From Rubrobacter calidifluminis (GTDB taxonomy: Bacteria > Actinomycetota > Rubrobacteria > Rubrobacterales > Rubrobacteraceae): 64,000 bases of DNA. Position numbers and translations under genes: made by a program. This document shows positions 26,706 through 35,072 of this stretch, piece by piece (within the stretch, counting starts at the first letter, position 1; every line of letters starts with the position of its first letter). The notes under the pieces are model-generated. The model had not been told where the DNA came from, ran no database searches, and saw only the letters and a program-made list of their open reading frames with translations. Location: assembly GCF_028617075.1 (NCBI RefSeq), contig NZ_JAQKGV010000016.1, positions 18,321-82,320 on the forward strand, given 5' to 3'.

Positions 26706-27653
26706 GTGGCCGGTCGCCCGGAAGGTAAGGTGCGCGGAGTGTACGCCGCAGGAGGAGAAGCAGAGGAGACCTCGCCCGATCGAGAGCGCCGGGTCGTCGT
26801 CATCACCGGCCTCTCCGGGGCGGGGAAGACCGGGGCCCTGAAGGCCTTCGAGGACGCGGGATACTTCTGCGTGGACAACCTGCCTCCCGCCTTGATCTCT
26901 GCGTTCGTCGATGCCGTCGAGGGGCGTGAGGAGGGACCGGAGAAGCTCGCGGTGGTCGCGGACATCCGCGGCCGCCGGTATTTCGGCGGCGGGCTTGAAG
27001 GGGTGTTGAACGAGCTTCGCGTCCGGAAGAGGTGGGAGAGCCGGCTCATCTTCGTCGAGGCCGACGAGCCGACCATCGTCCGGCGCTACAAGGAGAGCCG
27101 CCGGCCTCACCCCGTCGCGCGGGACGGGGACGTCCCGTCGGCGATCCGGGCCGAACGCCGCGACCTCGCCCCCTTGCGGGAGCTCGCCGACGTCGTGGTG
27201 GACACCTCTTCGCTCTCTCCGGCCGAGTTGCGCGGGCGTTTCGACGCGCTGGCCCGATCCCATGCCGGTCGGCTGGCGGTGAGCCTCGTCTCGTTCGGCT
27301 TCAAGAACGGAGCACCCCTGGACGTGGACATGCTGCTCGACGTGAGGTTCCTGCCCAATCCCTACTACGACCCCGCCCTGAGGCCCCTCACCGGTCACGA
27401 CGAGCCGGTGAGGGATGCGGTGCTCTCATCCGGGGATGCCCGGGAGTTTCTGGAGCGGACCGAAGGGTTGCTCTCCTTCCTCGTACCGCGCTACCTGGCG
27501 GAGGGCAAGGCCTACTTCACGCTCGGGGTGGGTTGCACCGGGGGGCGGCACCGCTCCGTGGCGATCGTCGAGGAGCTCGCCCGCCGGCTCTCCTCGTGTC
27601 CCCGCGTCGACCTCTTCGTCCGGCATCGGGACCTCCCGCGGTCTGACGGTTAG
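26706..27653 (+). CDS. rapZ: RapZ-family nucleotide-binding protein (YvcJ)
   Basis: 315 residues from GTG 26706, chosen because an extended -10 box ends 7 bases upstream. A TTG at 26670 overlapping the uvrC stop would add twelve unconserved residues. Walker A is GLSGAGKTGALKAFED, followed by the family GYFCVDNLPPALI. Walker-B-like and C-terminal motifs include SFGFKNGAPLDVDMLLDVRF, LPNPYYDPALRPLTGHD and GVGCTGGRHRSVAI. In Gram-positives this P-loop protein is a GTPase/ATPase in the rapZ-yvcK-whiA module; the RNA-adaptor role known from E. coli is not certain here. Confidence 0.95.
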   Translation: MAGRPEGKVRGVYAAGGEAEETSPDRERRVVVITGLSGAGKTGALKAFEDAGYFCVDNLPPALISAFVDAVEGREEGPEKLAVVADIRGRRYFGGGLEGVLNELRVRKRWESRLIFVEADEPTIVRRYKESRRPHPVARDGDVPSAIRAERRDLAPLRELADVVVDTSSLSPAELRGRFDALARSHAGRLAVSLVSFGFKNGAPLDVDMLLDVRFLPNPYYDPALRPLTGHDEPVRDAVLSSGDAREFLERTEGLLSFLVPRYLAEGKAYFTLGVGCTGGRHRSVAIVEELARRLSSCPRVDLFVRHRDLPRSDG

Positions 27654-27691
27654 AATCGGCTGGCCGGGAGATACGCTGGAAGGAGGCACCG

Positions 27692-28648
27692 TTGGCACCG
27701 GGCATGATGGTAGAGGGGGTCTGGAAGACCGAGAGACAGGAGCAGGACGAGGGGGGCCGCTTCATCCGGCCCGAGACGAGCTTTCGCGGCAGGATCACCG
27801 CTGACGGTTCGAGCGGCTTCCCCGCCGAGAGCGGACGTTACCACCTCTACATCTCCTGGGCCTGCCCCTGGGCGCACCGCACGGCGATCATCCGCTCCCT
27901 CAAGGGGCTCGAGGATGCGATCTCCATCTCCGTCGTCGACCCGTACATGGGCGAGATGGGCTGGGAGTTCACCGAGGGACCGGGCCGCATCCCCGACACC
28001 GTCAACGGCGTCCGCTACCTGCACGAGATCTACGCCCTCGCCGACCCGTACTACACCGGGCGATGCTCCACGCCCGTCCTGTGGGACAAGGAGCGGCGCA
28101 CGATAGTCAACAACGAGTCGCGCGAGATCCTGCGCATGCTCGACACCGAGTTCGGGGAGTTCGCGAAGAACGACGTCGACTTCTGCCCCAAGGAGCTGCG
28201 CGAGGAGATAGACGCGACCATAGACGCCATCTACGAACCGATAAGCAACGGCGTCTACCGGGCCGGTTTCGCCGCGACCCAAGAGGCCTACGAGGAGGCG
28301 GTCACGGAGCTCTTCGAGGCTCTGGATCACTGGGAGGAGGTCCTCTCCGGGCGGCGCTACCTGTGTGGAGATCGCCTCACCGAGGCGGACATCTGCATGT
28401 TCACGACCCTCTACCGCTTCGACCCGGTCTACCACTACCACTTCAAGTGCAACCTCAGGCGCTTGCGGGACTACCCGAACCTCTGGGGCTACACCCGGGA
28501 CATCTACCAGCACCCCGGCGTCAGGGAGACCTGCCACCTCGACCACATAAAAGAGCACTACTACACGAGCCACCCGCACGTAAACCCCACCCGCATCGTC
28601 CCGAAGGGCCCGATCATCGACTACGACGAGCCGCACGGGAGAGGCTAG
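27692..28648 (+). CDS. Glutathionyl-hydroquinone reductase-like (Xi-class glutathione S-transferase)
   Basis: 318 residues from TTG 27692, with AAGGAGG 6 bases upstream. The thioredoxin-like domain carries the Xi-class CPWA active site (YISWACPWAHRTAIIRSL), with the catalytic Cys near residue 57. The C-terminal all-helical GST domain has YLCGDRLTEADICMFTTLYR. These enzymes reduce glutathionyl- or chloro-hydroquinones using glutathione. Most actinobacteria make mycothiol, though I recall that Rubrobacter makes glutathione. The gene is inserted between rapZ and yvcK, which are usually adjacent. Confidence 0.9.
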   Translation: MAPGMMVEGVWKTERQEQDEGGRFIRPETSFRGRITADGSSGFPAESGRYHLYISWACPWAHRTAIIRSLKGLEDAISISVVDPYMGEMGWEFTEGPGRIPDTVNGVRYLHEIYALADPYYTGRCSTPVLWDKERRTIVNNESREILRMLDTEFGEFAKNDVDFCPKELREEIDATIDAIYEPISNGVYRAGFAATQEAYEEAVTELFEALDHWEEVLSGRRYLCGDRLTEADICMFTTLYRFDPVYHYHFKCNLRRLRDYPNLWGYTRDIYQHPGVRETCHLDHIKEHYYTSHPHVNPTRIVPKGPIIDYDEPHGRG

Positions 28649-28658
28649 CGCTGGCGGG

Positions 28659-28664
28659 TATACT
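28659..28664 (+). promoter_or_regulatory. -10 box of yvcK, leaderless
   Basis: TATACT, ending 6 bases before GTG 28671. Confidence 0.55.
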
Positions 28665-28670
28665 GGTGGT

Positions 28671-29630
28671 GTGGAGAGAACGGCTGATCTCAGGGTGGTC
28701 GCCTTCGGCGGCGGGACAGGGCTTCCCGTGCTGCTGCGCGGTCTCAAGGATCTGGTAGGCGATCTCACGGCCGTCGTCACGGTCGCCGACGACGGGGGCT
28801 CAAGCGGCAGGATCCGGGATGAGCTCGGCGTGGCTCCTCCGGGGGACGTGCGCAACTGCCTGGTCGCGCTCGCCGAGCGCAGGTGGCTCGCGGAGGTCTT
28901 CAACTACCGCTTCGAGGGCGGCCGGGATCTCCGGGACCACAGCGTGGGCAACATCATCATCGCCGCCCTCACAGACATGGCCGGGGGCTTCTGCGAAGGG
29001 GTCGAGCAGGCGGCCCACTTCCTGCGGGCGAAGGGACGGGTCTACCCGGCGGCGGCCCTGCCGCTCACCCTCTTCGTCCGTTACGAGGATGGCTCCGTGG
29101 TGCGCGGCGAATCCGTGGTGCGCGAGGTCGGCAAGCGCATCTCGCGCGTGTGGGTCGAGCCGGAGGCCCCGGCCCCGGAGGGCGCCATCGAGGCCGTCTC
29201 TCAGGCCGACGTGGTGGTCCTCAGCGCCGGCAGCCTCTTCACCAGCACGATCCCCGCGCTGCTCGGCACGGGGGTGCGGGAGGCGCTCGCGGGCTTCGGC
29301 GGCCCCGTGATCTACGTGGCGAACGTCATGACCCAGCCCGGAGAGACGTCCGGGTTCACCGTCTCCGACCACCTGCGGGCCATAGCCGAACATACCGGGC
29401 CTGTCGTGACCGACGTACTGGTCCACTCCGGGAAGCTGCCGCCGGACGTCCTCGCCCGCTACGAGGCCGAGGGGGCGCATCCGGTCGAGCTCGACCGGGA
29501 AGAGGTCGAGGCGATGGAGGTGCGCGTACACGAAGGAGAGCTTCTGGCGGACGATTTCGGAGCCGGCGTGCGCCACGACCCGCAGAAGCTCGCGCGGGAG
29601 GTGCTCGCCGCTGCCCTCGTACGCCTCTGA
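28671..29630 (+). CDS. yvcK: YvcK / CofD-like protein (gluconeogenesis factor)
   Basis: 319 residues. The Rossmann-like N-terminus is VVAFGGGTGLPVLLRGLKD, followed by VVTVADDGGSSGRIRDELG and PPGDVRNCLVALAE, the diagnostic YvcK/CofD motifs. HSVGNIIIAALTDMAGGF and VVLSAGSLFTSTIPALLG are also typical. The protein binds UDP-sugars and affects peptidoglycan synthesis and growth on gluconeogenic carbon in Gram-positives. It overlaps the probable whiA start by 20 bases. Confidence 0.95.
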   Translation: MERTADLRVVAFGGGTGLPVLLRGLKDLVGDLTAVVTVADDGGSSGRIRDELGVAPPGDVRNCLVALAERRWLAEVFNYRFEGGRDLRDHSVGNIIIAALTDMAGGFCEGVEQAAHFLRAKGRVYPAAALPLTLFVRYEDGSVVRGESVVREVGKRISRVWVEPEAPAPEGAIEAVSQADVVVLSAGSLFTSTIPALLGTGVREALAGFGGPVIYVANVMTQPGETSGFTVSDHLRAIAEHTGPVVTDVLVHSGKLPPDVLARYEAEGAHPVELDREEVEAMEVRVHEGELLADDFGAGVRHDPQKLAREVLAAALVRL

Positions 29631-30471
29631 GCTGCGCCGGGAGCTGGCTGCCCACACGGGGGACTCCCCCCGCGAGCGACGGGCCGAGCTGGCCGGGCTG
29701 GTCGACGCGGCCGGAAACTGGGACGAAGAAGGGGTCACCGTCCGTACCCCGAGCGCGGCGGTCGCCCGCAGGGTGATGCGCCTCTGGCGCTCGGAGTTCG
29801 GGGTTGCGGCGCACCTCGAGGCCGGGGGGAAGGCCCGGGGGAGCTTCGGCCGGTCCAGCTATCCCGTGCGTGCCGCGGGCAACCGGGTGCTGCAGGCGGC
29901 CGAGGAGCTGCGCGTCTCCCGGCTGGGGCGCTCGGCGGCGGAGCACAACGCTTATCTGCGCGGGGCCTTCCAGGGGGCCGGATACGTGGTGCGTCCCGGG
30001 TATGCGAGGGGACACCACCTGGAGTTCGTCCACCGCGAGGAGTCCTTCGTCCGGCGGGTCGCCGGGATCTCCAGGGCCCCTCTCAAGGTCACCCGGCGGC
30101 GGGGAAGATGGGTCGCGTACACCAAGAGCGCCGAGGGGGTGACGACGGTGCTCTCGCAGATAGGGTTGCACGGGGCGGTGTTAGACTACGAGACGCGGGC
30201 CGTGCTGGGCGAGGCCAAGGCGAATGCCAACCGGGTGACCAACTTCGACGCGGCCAACGCCACCCGGGTCGCCCTCGCTGCGGCGCGACAGCAGAAGGCC
30301 ATCTCCGGGCTCGACCCGGAGAGGTTGCCCCCGGCTCTGCGTGAGATGCGCGAGCTCCGGCTCGCGCACCCTGACGCTTCGCTCTCCGAGCTGGCACGTC
30401 TCGGCGGGATCTCCAAGAGCGCCGCCAACCACCGCTTGAGGAGGCTGCTCGCCATGGCCGACGAAGGGTGA
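29611..30471 (+). CDS. whiA: WhiA-family regulator; apparent CTG start
   Basis: 286 residues from CTG 29611, which has GGGAGG 9 bases upstream inside yvcK. No ATG, GTG or TTG occurs in frame before ATG 29776, and that start would lose the conserved N-terminus (SYASELRRELAAH ... RRAELAGLVDAAG). The protein has a LAGLIDADG-like fold (SRLGRSAAEHNAYLRGAFQ) and a C-terminal HTH (LRLAHPDASLSELARLGGIS then KSAANHRLRRL). WhiA controls cell division and sporulation-related genes in actinobacteria. The rapZ-yvcK-whiA order is conserved. Confidence 0.94.
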   Translation: MPSYASELRRELAAHTGDSPRERRAELAGLVDAAGNWDEEGVTVRTPSAAVARRVMRLWRSEFGVAAHLEAGGKARGSFGRSSYPVRAAGNRVLQAAEELRVSRLGRSAAEHNAYLRGAFQGAGYVVRPGYARGHHLEFVHREESFVRRVAGISRAPLKVTRRRGRWVAYTKSAEGVTTVLSQIGLHGAVLDYETRAVLGEAKANANRVTNFDAANATRVALAAARQQKAISGLDPERLPPALREMRELRLAHPDASLSELARLGGISKSAANHRLRRLLAMADEG

Positions 30472-30540
30472 GGGCGCTGTTAATCGGGAGGCGATTCGGG
30501 CAAAATACGACTGGAAGCGAACGCGAGAAACGGAGGAAGG

Positions 30541-31542
<1,002 letters not shown>

Positions 31543-31569
31543 CTGGCGTTCTCTGCGGCTATCTTCCGC

Positions 31570-31604
31570 CGGGCGGCCCGGAGCGCTACCCTCCGGGCCG
31601 CCCG
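31570..31604 (+). promoter_or_regulatory. Intercistronic hairpin between gap and pgk
   Basis: CGGGCGGCCCGGAG (31570-31583) pairs perfectly with CTCCGGGCCGCCCG (31591-31604) around a 7-base loop. It lies between the gap stop and the pgk ribosome-binding site, with no U-run. It may act as a processing or stability element, or attenuate pgk relative to gap. Confidence 0.75.
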
Positions 31605-31619
31605 CGGTGAGGAGGTGAT

Positions 31620-32798
31620 ATGAACAAGAGGAGCGTGAGGGACCTCGATGTGCGGGGCAAGCGGGTGCTCGTGCGGGTCGATTTCAACGTACCGATAAAA
31701 GACGGGCGGGTCACCGACGACACCCGGATAAGGCGGGCGCTGCCGACGATCCGCTACCTGCTCTCCGAGGGGGCGCGGCCGATCCTGATCTCGCACCTCG
31801 GGCGCCCCAAGGGCGAGCCCGACCCGAAGTACAGGATGGACCCGGTCGCCCGGCGCCTCGGCGAACTCCTCGACCGGCAGGTACTCAAGCTGGATGAGGC
31901 CGTAGGTCCCGAGGTCGAGCGGGCGCTCGCGGAGTGGGACGGGCAGGGGGTGGTGTTGCTGGAGAACTCCCGCTTCTACCCCGGCGAGACGAAGAACGAC
32001 CCCGAGTTCGCGAGACAGCTCGCCGCGCTCGCCGACCTCTACGTGAACGACGCCTTCGGTGCGGCGCACCGGGCGCACGCCACGACCGTCGGGGTCGCCG
32101 AGCTCTTGCCGTCCGCTGCGGGTTTTCTGCTGGAAGAGGAGCTCGACTACCTCGACGCCGTGCTCGAGTCCCCGGAGCGCCCGTTCGTCGCGATCCTCGG
32201 CGGGGCGAAAGTCTCGGACAAGCTCGGGGTGATAAAGAGCCTCCTGGAGCGGGCGGACACCCTGCTCGTCGGCGGGGCGATGTGCTTCACGTTCTTCAAG
32301 GCCAGGGGCTACGAGGTGGGGAGCTCCCTCGTCGAGGACGATTACGTCGAGCAGGCGAAAGAGCTGATGGAGAGCGCCGGGGAGCGCCTCGTCCTGCCCG
32401 TCGACGTGGTCGTCGCACGCGAGATGGAGGAGGGCGCCGAGAGCAGGACGGTGCCGGCGGACGGTATCCCGGAGGGCTGGATGGGCCTCGACATAGGCCC
32501 CAAGACGGTCGAGCTCTTCGGGCGGCACATCTCCTCCGCGCGCACGATCTTCTGGAACGGCCCTATGGGCGTCTTCGAGATCGAAGCGTTCGCGAAGGGC
32601 ACCGAGGGTGTGGCGAAGGCGGTCGCCGAGAGCGGGGCGACGAGCGTCGTCGGCGGCGGGGACTCTGTCGCCGCGGTGCGCAAGCTCGGGCTCGAGGATG
32701 AGATGAGCCACATCTCTACCGGCGGCGGGGCCTCGCTCGAGTACGTGGAGGGCAGGGAGCTGCCCGGCGTCGCGGTGCTCCCGGAGAAGGAGGGGTAG
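31620..32798 (+). CDS. pgk: Phosphoglycerate kinase
   Basis: 392 residues. Substrate-binding [11 protein letters not shown] is at the N-terminus, followed by [27 protein letters not shown], the hinge region [20 protein letters not shown] and the nucleotide loop [15 protein letters not shown]. It makes ATP from 1,3-bisphosphoglycerate. A near-perfect GAGGAGGTGAT precedes the ATG. Six bases separate it from tpiA. Confidence 0.98.
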   Translation: MNKRSVRDLDVRGKRVLVRVDFNVPIKDGRVTDDTRIRRALPTIRYLLSEGARPILISHLGRPKGEPDPKYRMDPVARRLGELLDRQVLKLDEAVGPEVERALAEWDGQGVVLLENSRFYPGETKNDPEFARQLAALADLYVNDAFGAAHRAHATTVGVAELLPSAAGFLLEEELDYLDAVLESPERPFVAILGGAKVSDKLGVIKSLLERADTLLVGGAMCFTFFKARGYEVGSSLVEDDYVEQAKELMESAGERLVLPVDVVVAREMEEGAESRTVPADGIPEGWMGLDIGPKTVELFGRHISSARTIFWNGPMGVFEIEAFAKGTEGVAKAVAESGATSVVGGGDSVAAVRKLGLEDEMSHISTGGGASLEYVEGRELPGVAVLPEKEG

Positions 32799-32804
32799 CA
32801 ACGT

Positions 32805-33566
32805 ATGGCGAGAAGACCGATGATGGCGGCGAACTGGAAGATGAACAAGACCGTGCGCGAGGCGCAGGACTACATGGCCGCCCTGATCCCCTACGCCAGC
32901 GACGCCGAAGGGGTGGACGTGGCCGTCTTCGCCCCGTTCACCTGCCTCTCCGAAGTCGCCCGGATGGCCGAGGGTACCCCGATCATCCCCGGCGCCCAGA
33001 ACTTCTTCTACGAGGATTCCGGGGCATACACCGGCGAGATCTCCGCTCCCATGCTCCTTGACCTCGGCGTGGAGGCGGTCATAATCGGGCACTCCGAGCG
33101 GCGCGAGATCTTCGGCGAGACCGACGAGATGGTCGCGCGCAAGGCGGCGAAGGCCGTCTCGTCGGGCCTGCTCCCGGTCGTCTGCGTGGGGGAGACCAAG
33201 GAGGAACGCGACGCCGGTGGGATGTGGGAGAAGGTCTCCGGGCAGGTCAAGAGCGTCGTCGAGGTGCTGGGCGGTGAGGCGGGAGGCGGCTCCATAGTCT
33301 TCGCCTACGAGCCGATCTGGGCCATCGGCACCGGGGATACGGCCACCCCGGAGGATGCACAGGATGCCATCGGCAGGATCCGGGAGCTCCTCGGGGAGCT
33401 CAGGGGGGAGGATTTCGCCTCGGAGGTGCGCATCCTCTACGGCGGTTCGATAAAACCGGAGAACGTGGCACAGATCGTAGCCCAGAAGGACGTCGACGGC
33501 GGGCTCGTCGGCGGGGCGAGCCTCGAGGTCGAGTCTTTCGCGAGGTTGATCGAGGCCGCCGGGTAG
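32805..33566 (+). CDS. tpiA: Triosephosphate isomerase
   Basis: 253 residues. Active-site Lys is in AANWKMNKT, His96 in IIGHSERREIFGE and catalytic Glu169 in AYEPIWAIGTGDTATPEDA, followed by the phosphate loop ILYGGSIKPEN. It interconverts dihydroxyacetone phosphate and glyceraldehyde-3-phosphate. It lies six bases after pgk in the same operon. Confidence 0.98.
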   Translation: MARRPMMAANWKMNKTVREAQDYMAALIPYASDAEGVDVAVFAPFTCLSEVARMAEGTPIIPGAQNFFYEDSGAYTGEISAPMLLDLGVEAVIIGHSERREIFGETDEMVARKAAKAVSSGLLPVVCVGETKEERDAGGMWEKVSGQVKSVVEVLGGEAGGGSIVFAYEPIWAIGTGDTATPEDAQDAIGRIRELLGELRGEDFASEVRILYGGSIKPENVAQIVAQKDVDGGLVGGASLEVESFARLIEAAG

Positions 33567-33625
33567 GGTGGACCGTTCGCCCGGAGGCGCTGGAGAAAAG
33601 ACGTCCGGGACGGGAGAGTTTGTGG

Positions 33626-33631
33626 TAGAGT
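33626..33631 (+). promoter_or_regulatory. -10 box of secG, leaderless
   Basis: TAGAGT, ending 7 bases before the ATG. Confidence 0.45.
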
Positions 33632-33638
33632 ACGCTGC

Positions 33639-33863
33639 ATGATCTACGTGCTCGCGTTCTTCCACATAATGTTCTGCATCGCGCTGGTCGTCCTCATCCT
33701 GCTGCACTCCGGAAAGGGCGGTGGGCTCTCCACCACCTTCGGCGGCGGCATCGGGAGCACTTTCTCGGGAACCACGATAATGGAGAAGAACCTCAACAAG
33801 CTCACCGGGGTCGTCATCGTGCTGTTCCTGATAACGACGGCGCTCCTGATCTACTTCGGCTGA
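33639..33863 (+). CDS. secG: Preprotein translocase subunit SecG
   Basis: 74 residues with two membrane helices (about 2-22 and 54-73) joined by the conserved loop HSGKGGGLSTTFGGGIGST. SecG is a small helper subunit of the SecYEG channel. Its position after tpiA is typical of actinobacteria. It has its own leaderless-type -10 box. The tail of a candidate small RNA on the other strand ends at its stop codon. Confidence 0.93.
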   Translation: MIYVLAFFHIMFCIALVVLILLHSGKGGGLSTTFGGGIGSTFSGTTIMEKNLNKLTGVVIVLFLITTALLIYFG

Positions 33864-33865
33864 CG

Positions 33866-33917
33866 CAAGAAGAAAGAGGAGCCGCCCGGGGAGGATGGGG
33901 AGAACAGGCGACTCCTG
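33866..33917 (-). ncRNA. Candidate small RNA with C-rich hairpin loop
   Basis: On the minus strand TATAAT (33929-33924) is followed 8 bases later by a 9-bp stem GGAGTCGCC/GGCGGCTCC (33915-33907 with 33886-33878, one G-U pair). The 20-base loop contains CTCCCCATCCTCCCC, and a TCTTTCTTCTT tail follows. No ORF with a ribosome site is present. Promoter, C-rich loop and U-rich end together resemble short trans-acting RNAs that mask purine-rich ribosome-binding sites, such as actinobacterial 6C-type RNAs. The family assignment is not proven, and 6C RNAs normally have two such hairpins. Confidence 0.45.
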
Positions 33918-34044
33918 AGACCCATTATACAACGAAAGGCGTTTTCCAGCCTGTGGACGATTACAGAACCGGCGACCGGCCGCACTGACCCCTGCTGACC
34001 TGAGGGAGGGACGCACGCGGGATCGGATTGCATGCGCCCCACTG

Positions 34045-34131
34045 TGTCGGAGGGGGGACTCGAACCCCCACGTCCTTGTATCGGACACTAGCCCCTCAAG
34101 CTAGCGCGTCTACCTATTCCGCCACTCCGAC
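34045..34131 (-). tRNA. tRNA-Leu (anticodon GAG)
   Basis: Acceptor GTCGGAG (34131-34125) pairs with CTCCGAC, with discriminator A at 34045. Anticodon stem CTAGC/GCTAG encloses TTGAGGG, giving anticodon GAG (reads CUC/CUU). A long variable arm and the T-arm GTTCGAGTCCCCC are present. CCA is not encoded. Confidence 0.95.
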
Positions 34132-34147
34132 ATGGCCGTGTGCGGAG

Positions 34148-34176
34148 AGTATACGAGAGATACCCGCGGTATTCAA
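34148..34176 (-). promoter_or_regulatory. Promoter of tRNA-Leu(GAG)
   Basis: TTGAAT (34176-34171), a 17-base spacer and TATACT (34153-34148) on the minus strand, 16 bases before the mature tRNA. It is among the best sigma-70-type promoters in the window. Confidence 0.75.
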
Positions 34177-34218
34177 ATATCCGGTGTGTTTCCGCAGCAG
34201 TCCCCGCGTGAGGTGTGC

Positions 34219-34224
34219 TAATGT
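34219..34224 (+). promoter_or_regulatory. Extended -10 box of phosphodiesterase gene, leaderless
   Basis: TAATGT with TG two bases upstream, ending 8 bases before ATG 34233. Confidence 0.5.
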
Positions 34225-34232
34225 TGTCTTCT

Positions 34233-35072
34233 ATGCCGGTGGAGAAGCAACCGTCCCGGAGGCTCTTCGGGGAGGAGTGGCCGGTGAACCTTGCCCACCG
34301 CGGGGCATCGGCCAGGGCGCCCGAGAATACGCTGGAGGCCTTCCAGGCCGGCCTCGAAGATGGCGCGGGCGGTCTTGAGCTCGACCTGCGTCTTACCTCG
34401 GATGGGTGCGTGGTGGTCATGCACGACGCGACCGTCGACCGTACGACGGATGGTTCCGGTCCGGTACGCGGCATGACGCTCGAGCGGCTCCGTCGGCTGG
34501 ATGCCGGCTACCGCTTCACGACCGACGGCGGATGCACGTACCCTTTCCGGGGTAAAGGGATAACGGTGCCGACCTTCGAGGAGGTGCTGAACGCCTTCCC
34601 CGACGTACCGGTCAACGCGGACATAAAGGATCCCATCCCCGGGGTGGAGAGGACCGTCCTCTCGGTGATAGAGGCGGCGAGCGCCGGTGGGCGTGTCATC
34701 GTCGCCTCTCGCCACCTGAGGGTGATGCGGCGGTTCCGGCGGCTGGTCGGGGGTCGGATCCCAACTGCCGCCTCGGGGCCGGAGATCCGGGCGTTCTACC
34801 TGCTCGCCGGGGCCGGGCTGCAGCGGGTTCTCAGGCCGGGGTACGGGGCGTTGCAGGTGCCCTCGGTCTACAGGGGAGTGCGGGTCGTGACCCCGCGCTT
34901 CGTACGGGCGGCTCATGGGATGGGGCTCAGGGTGGACGTCTGGACGATAAACGGGGCGGAGGAGATGCGGTCCCTGCTCGACATGGGGGTCGACGTGATC
35001 ATGACCGACCATCCCGGCGTGCTCGCCGGGGTGTTGCGGCAGAGATCTCACGAAAGGACGGGTGAGGATTGA
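34233..35072 (+). CDS. Glycerophosphodiester phosphodiesterase family protein
   Basis: 279 residues from ATG 34233. An ATG six codons upstream falls at or before the predicted transcription start. The GDPD TIM-barrel signature is intact: HRGASARAPENTLEAFQAG, the metal ligands in LELDLRLTSDG, and VVMHDATVDRTTDG. The C-terminus has VDVWTINGAEEMRSLLDMG and GVDVIMTDHPG, also typical. It should release glycerol-3-phosphate from glycerophosphodiesters. No signal peptide is visible. It overlaps the next gene's TTG start. Confidence 0.92.
   Translation: MPVEKQPSRRLFGEEWPVNLAHRGASARAPENTLEAFQAGLEDGAGGLELDLRLTSDGCVVVMHDATVDRTTDGSGPVRGMTLERLRRLDAGYRFTTDGGCTYPFRGKGITVPTFEEVLNAFPDVPVNADIKDPIPGVERTVLSVIEAASAGGRVIVASRHLRVMRRFRRLVGGRIPTAASGPEIRAFYLLAGAGLQRVLRPGYGALQVPSVYRGVRVVTPRFVRAAHGMGLRVDVWTINGAEEMRSLLDMGVDVIMTDHPGVLAGVLRQRSHERTGED

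Noticed and set aside
33866..33917. Naming the small RNA as 6C RNA
   Set aside because: 6C RNAs have two hairpins with C-rich loops. Only one hairpin is seen here, so only a general candidate is listed.
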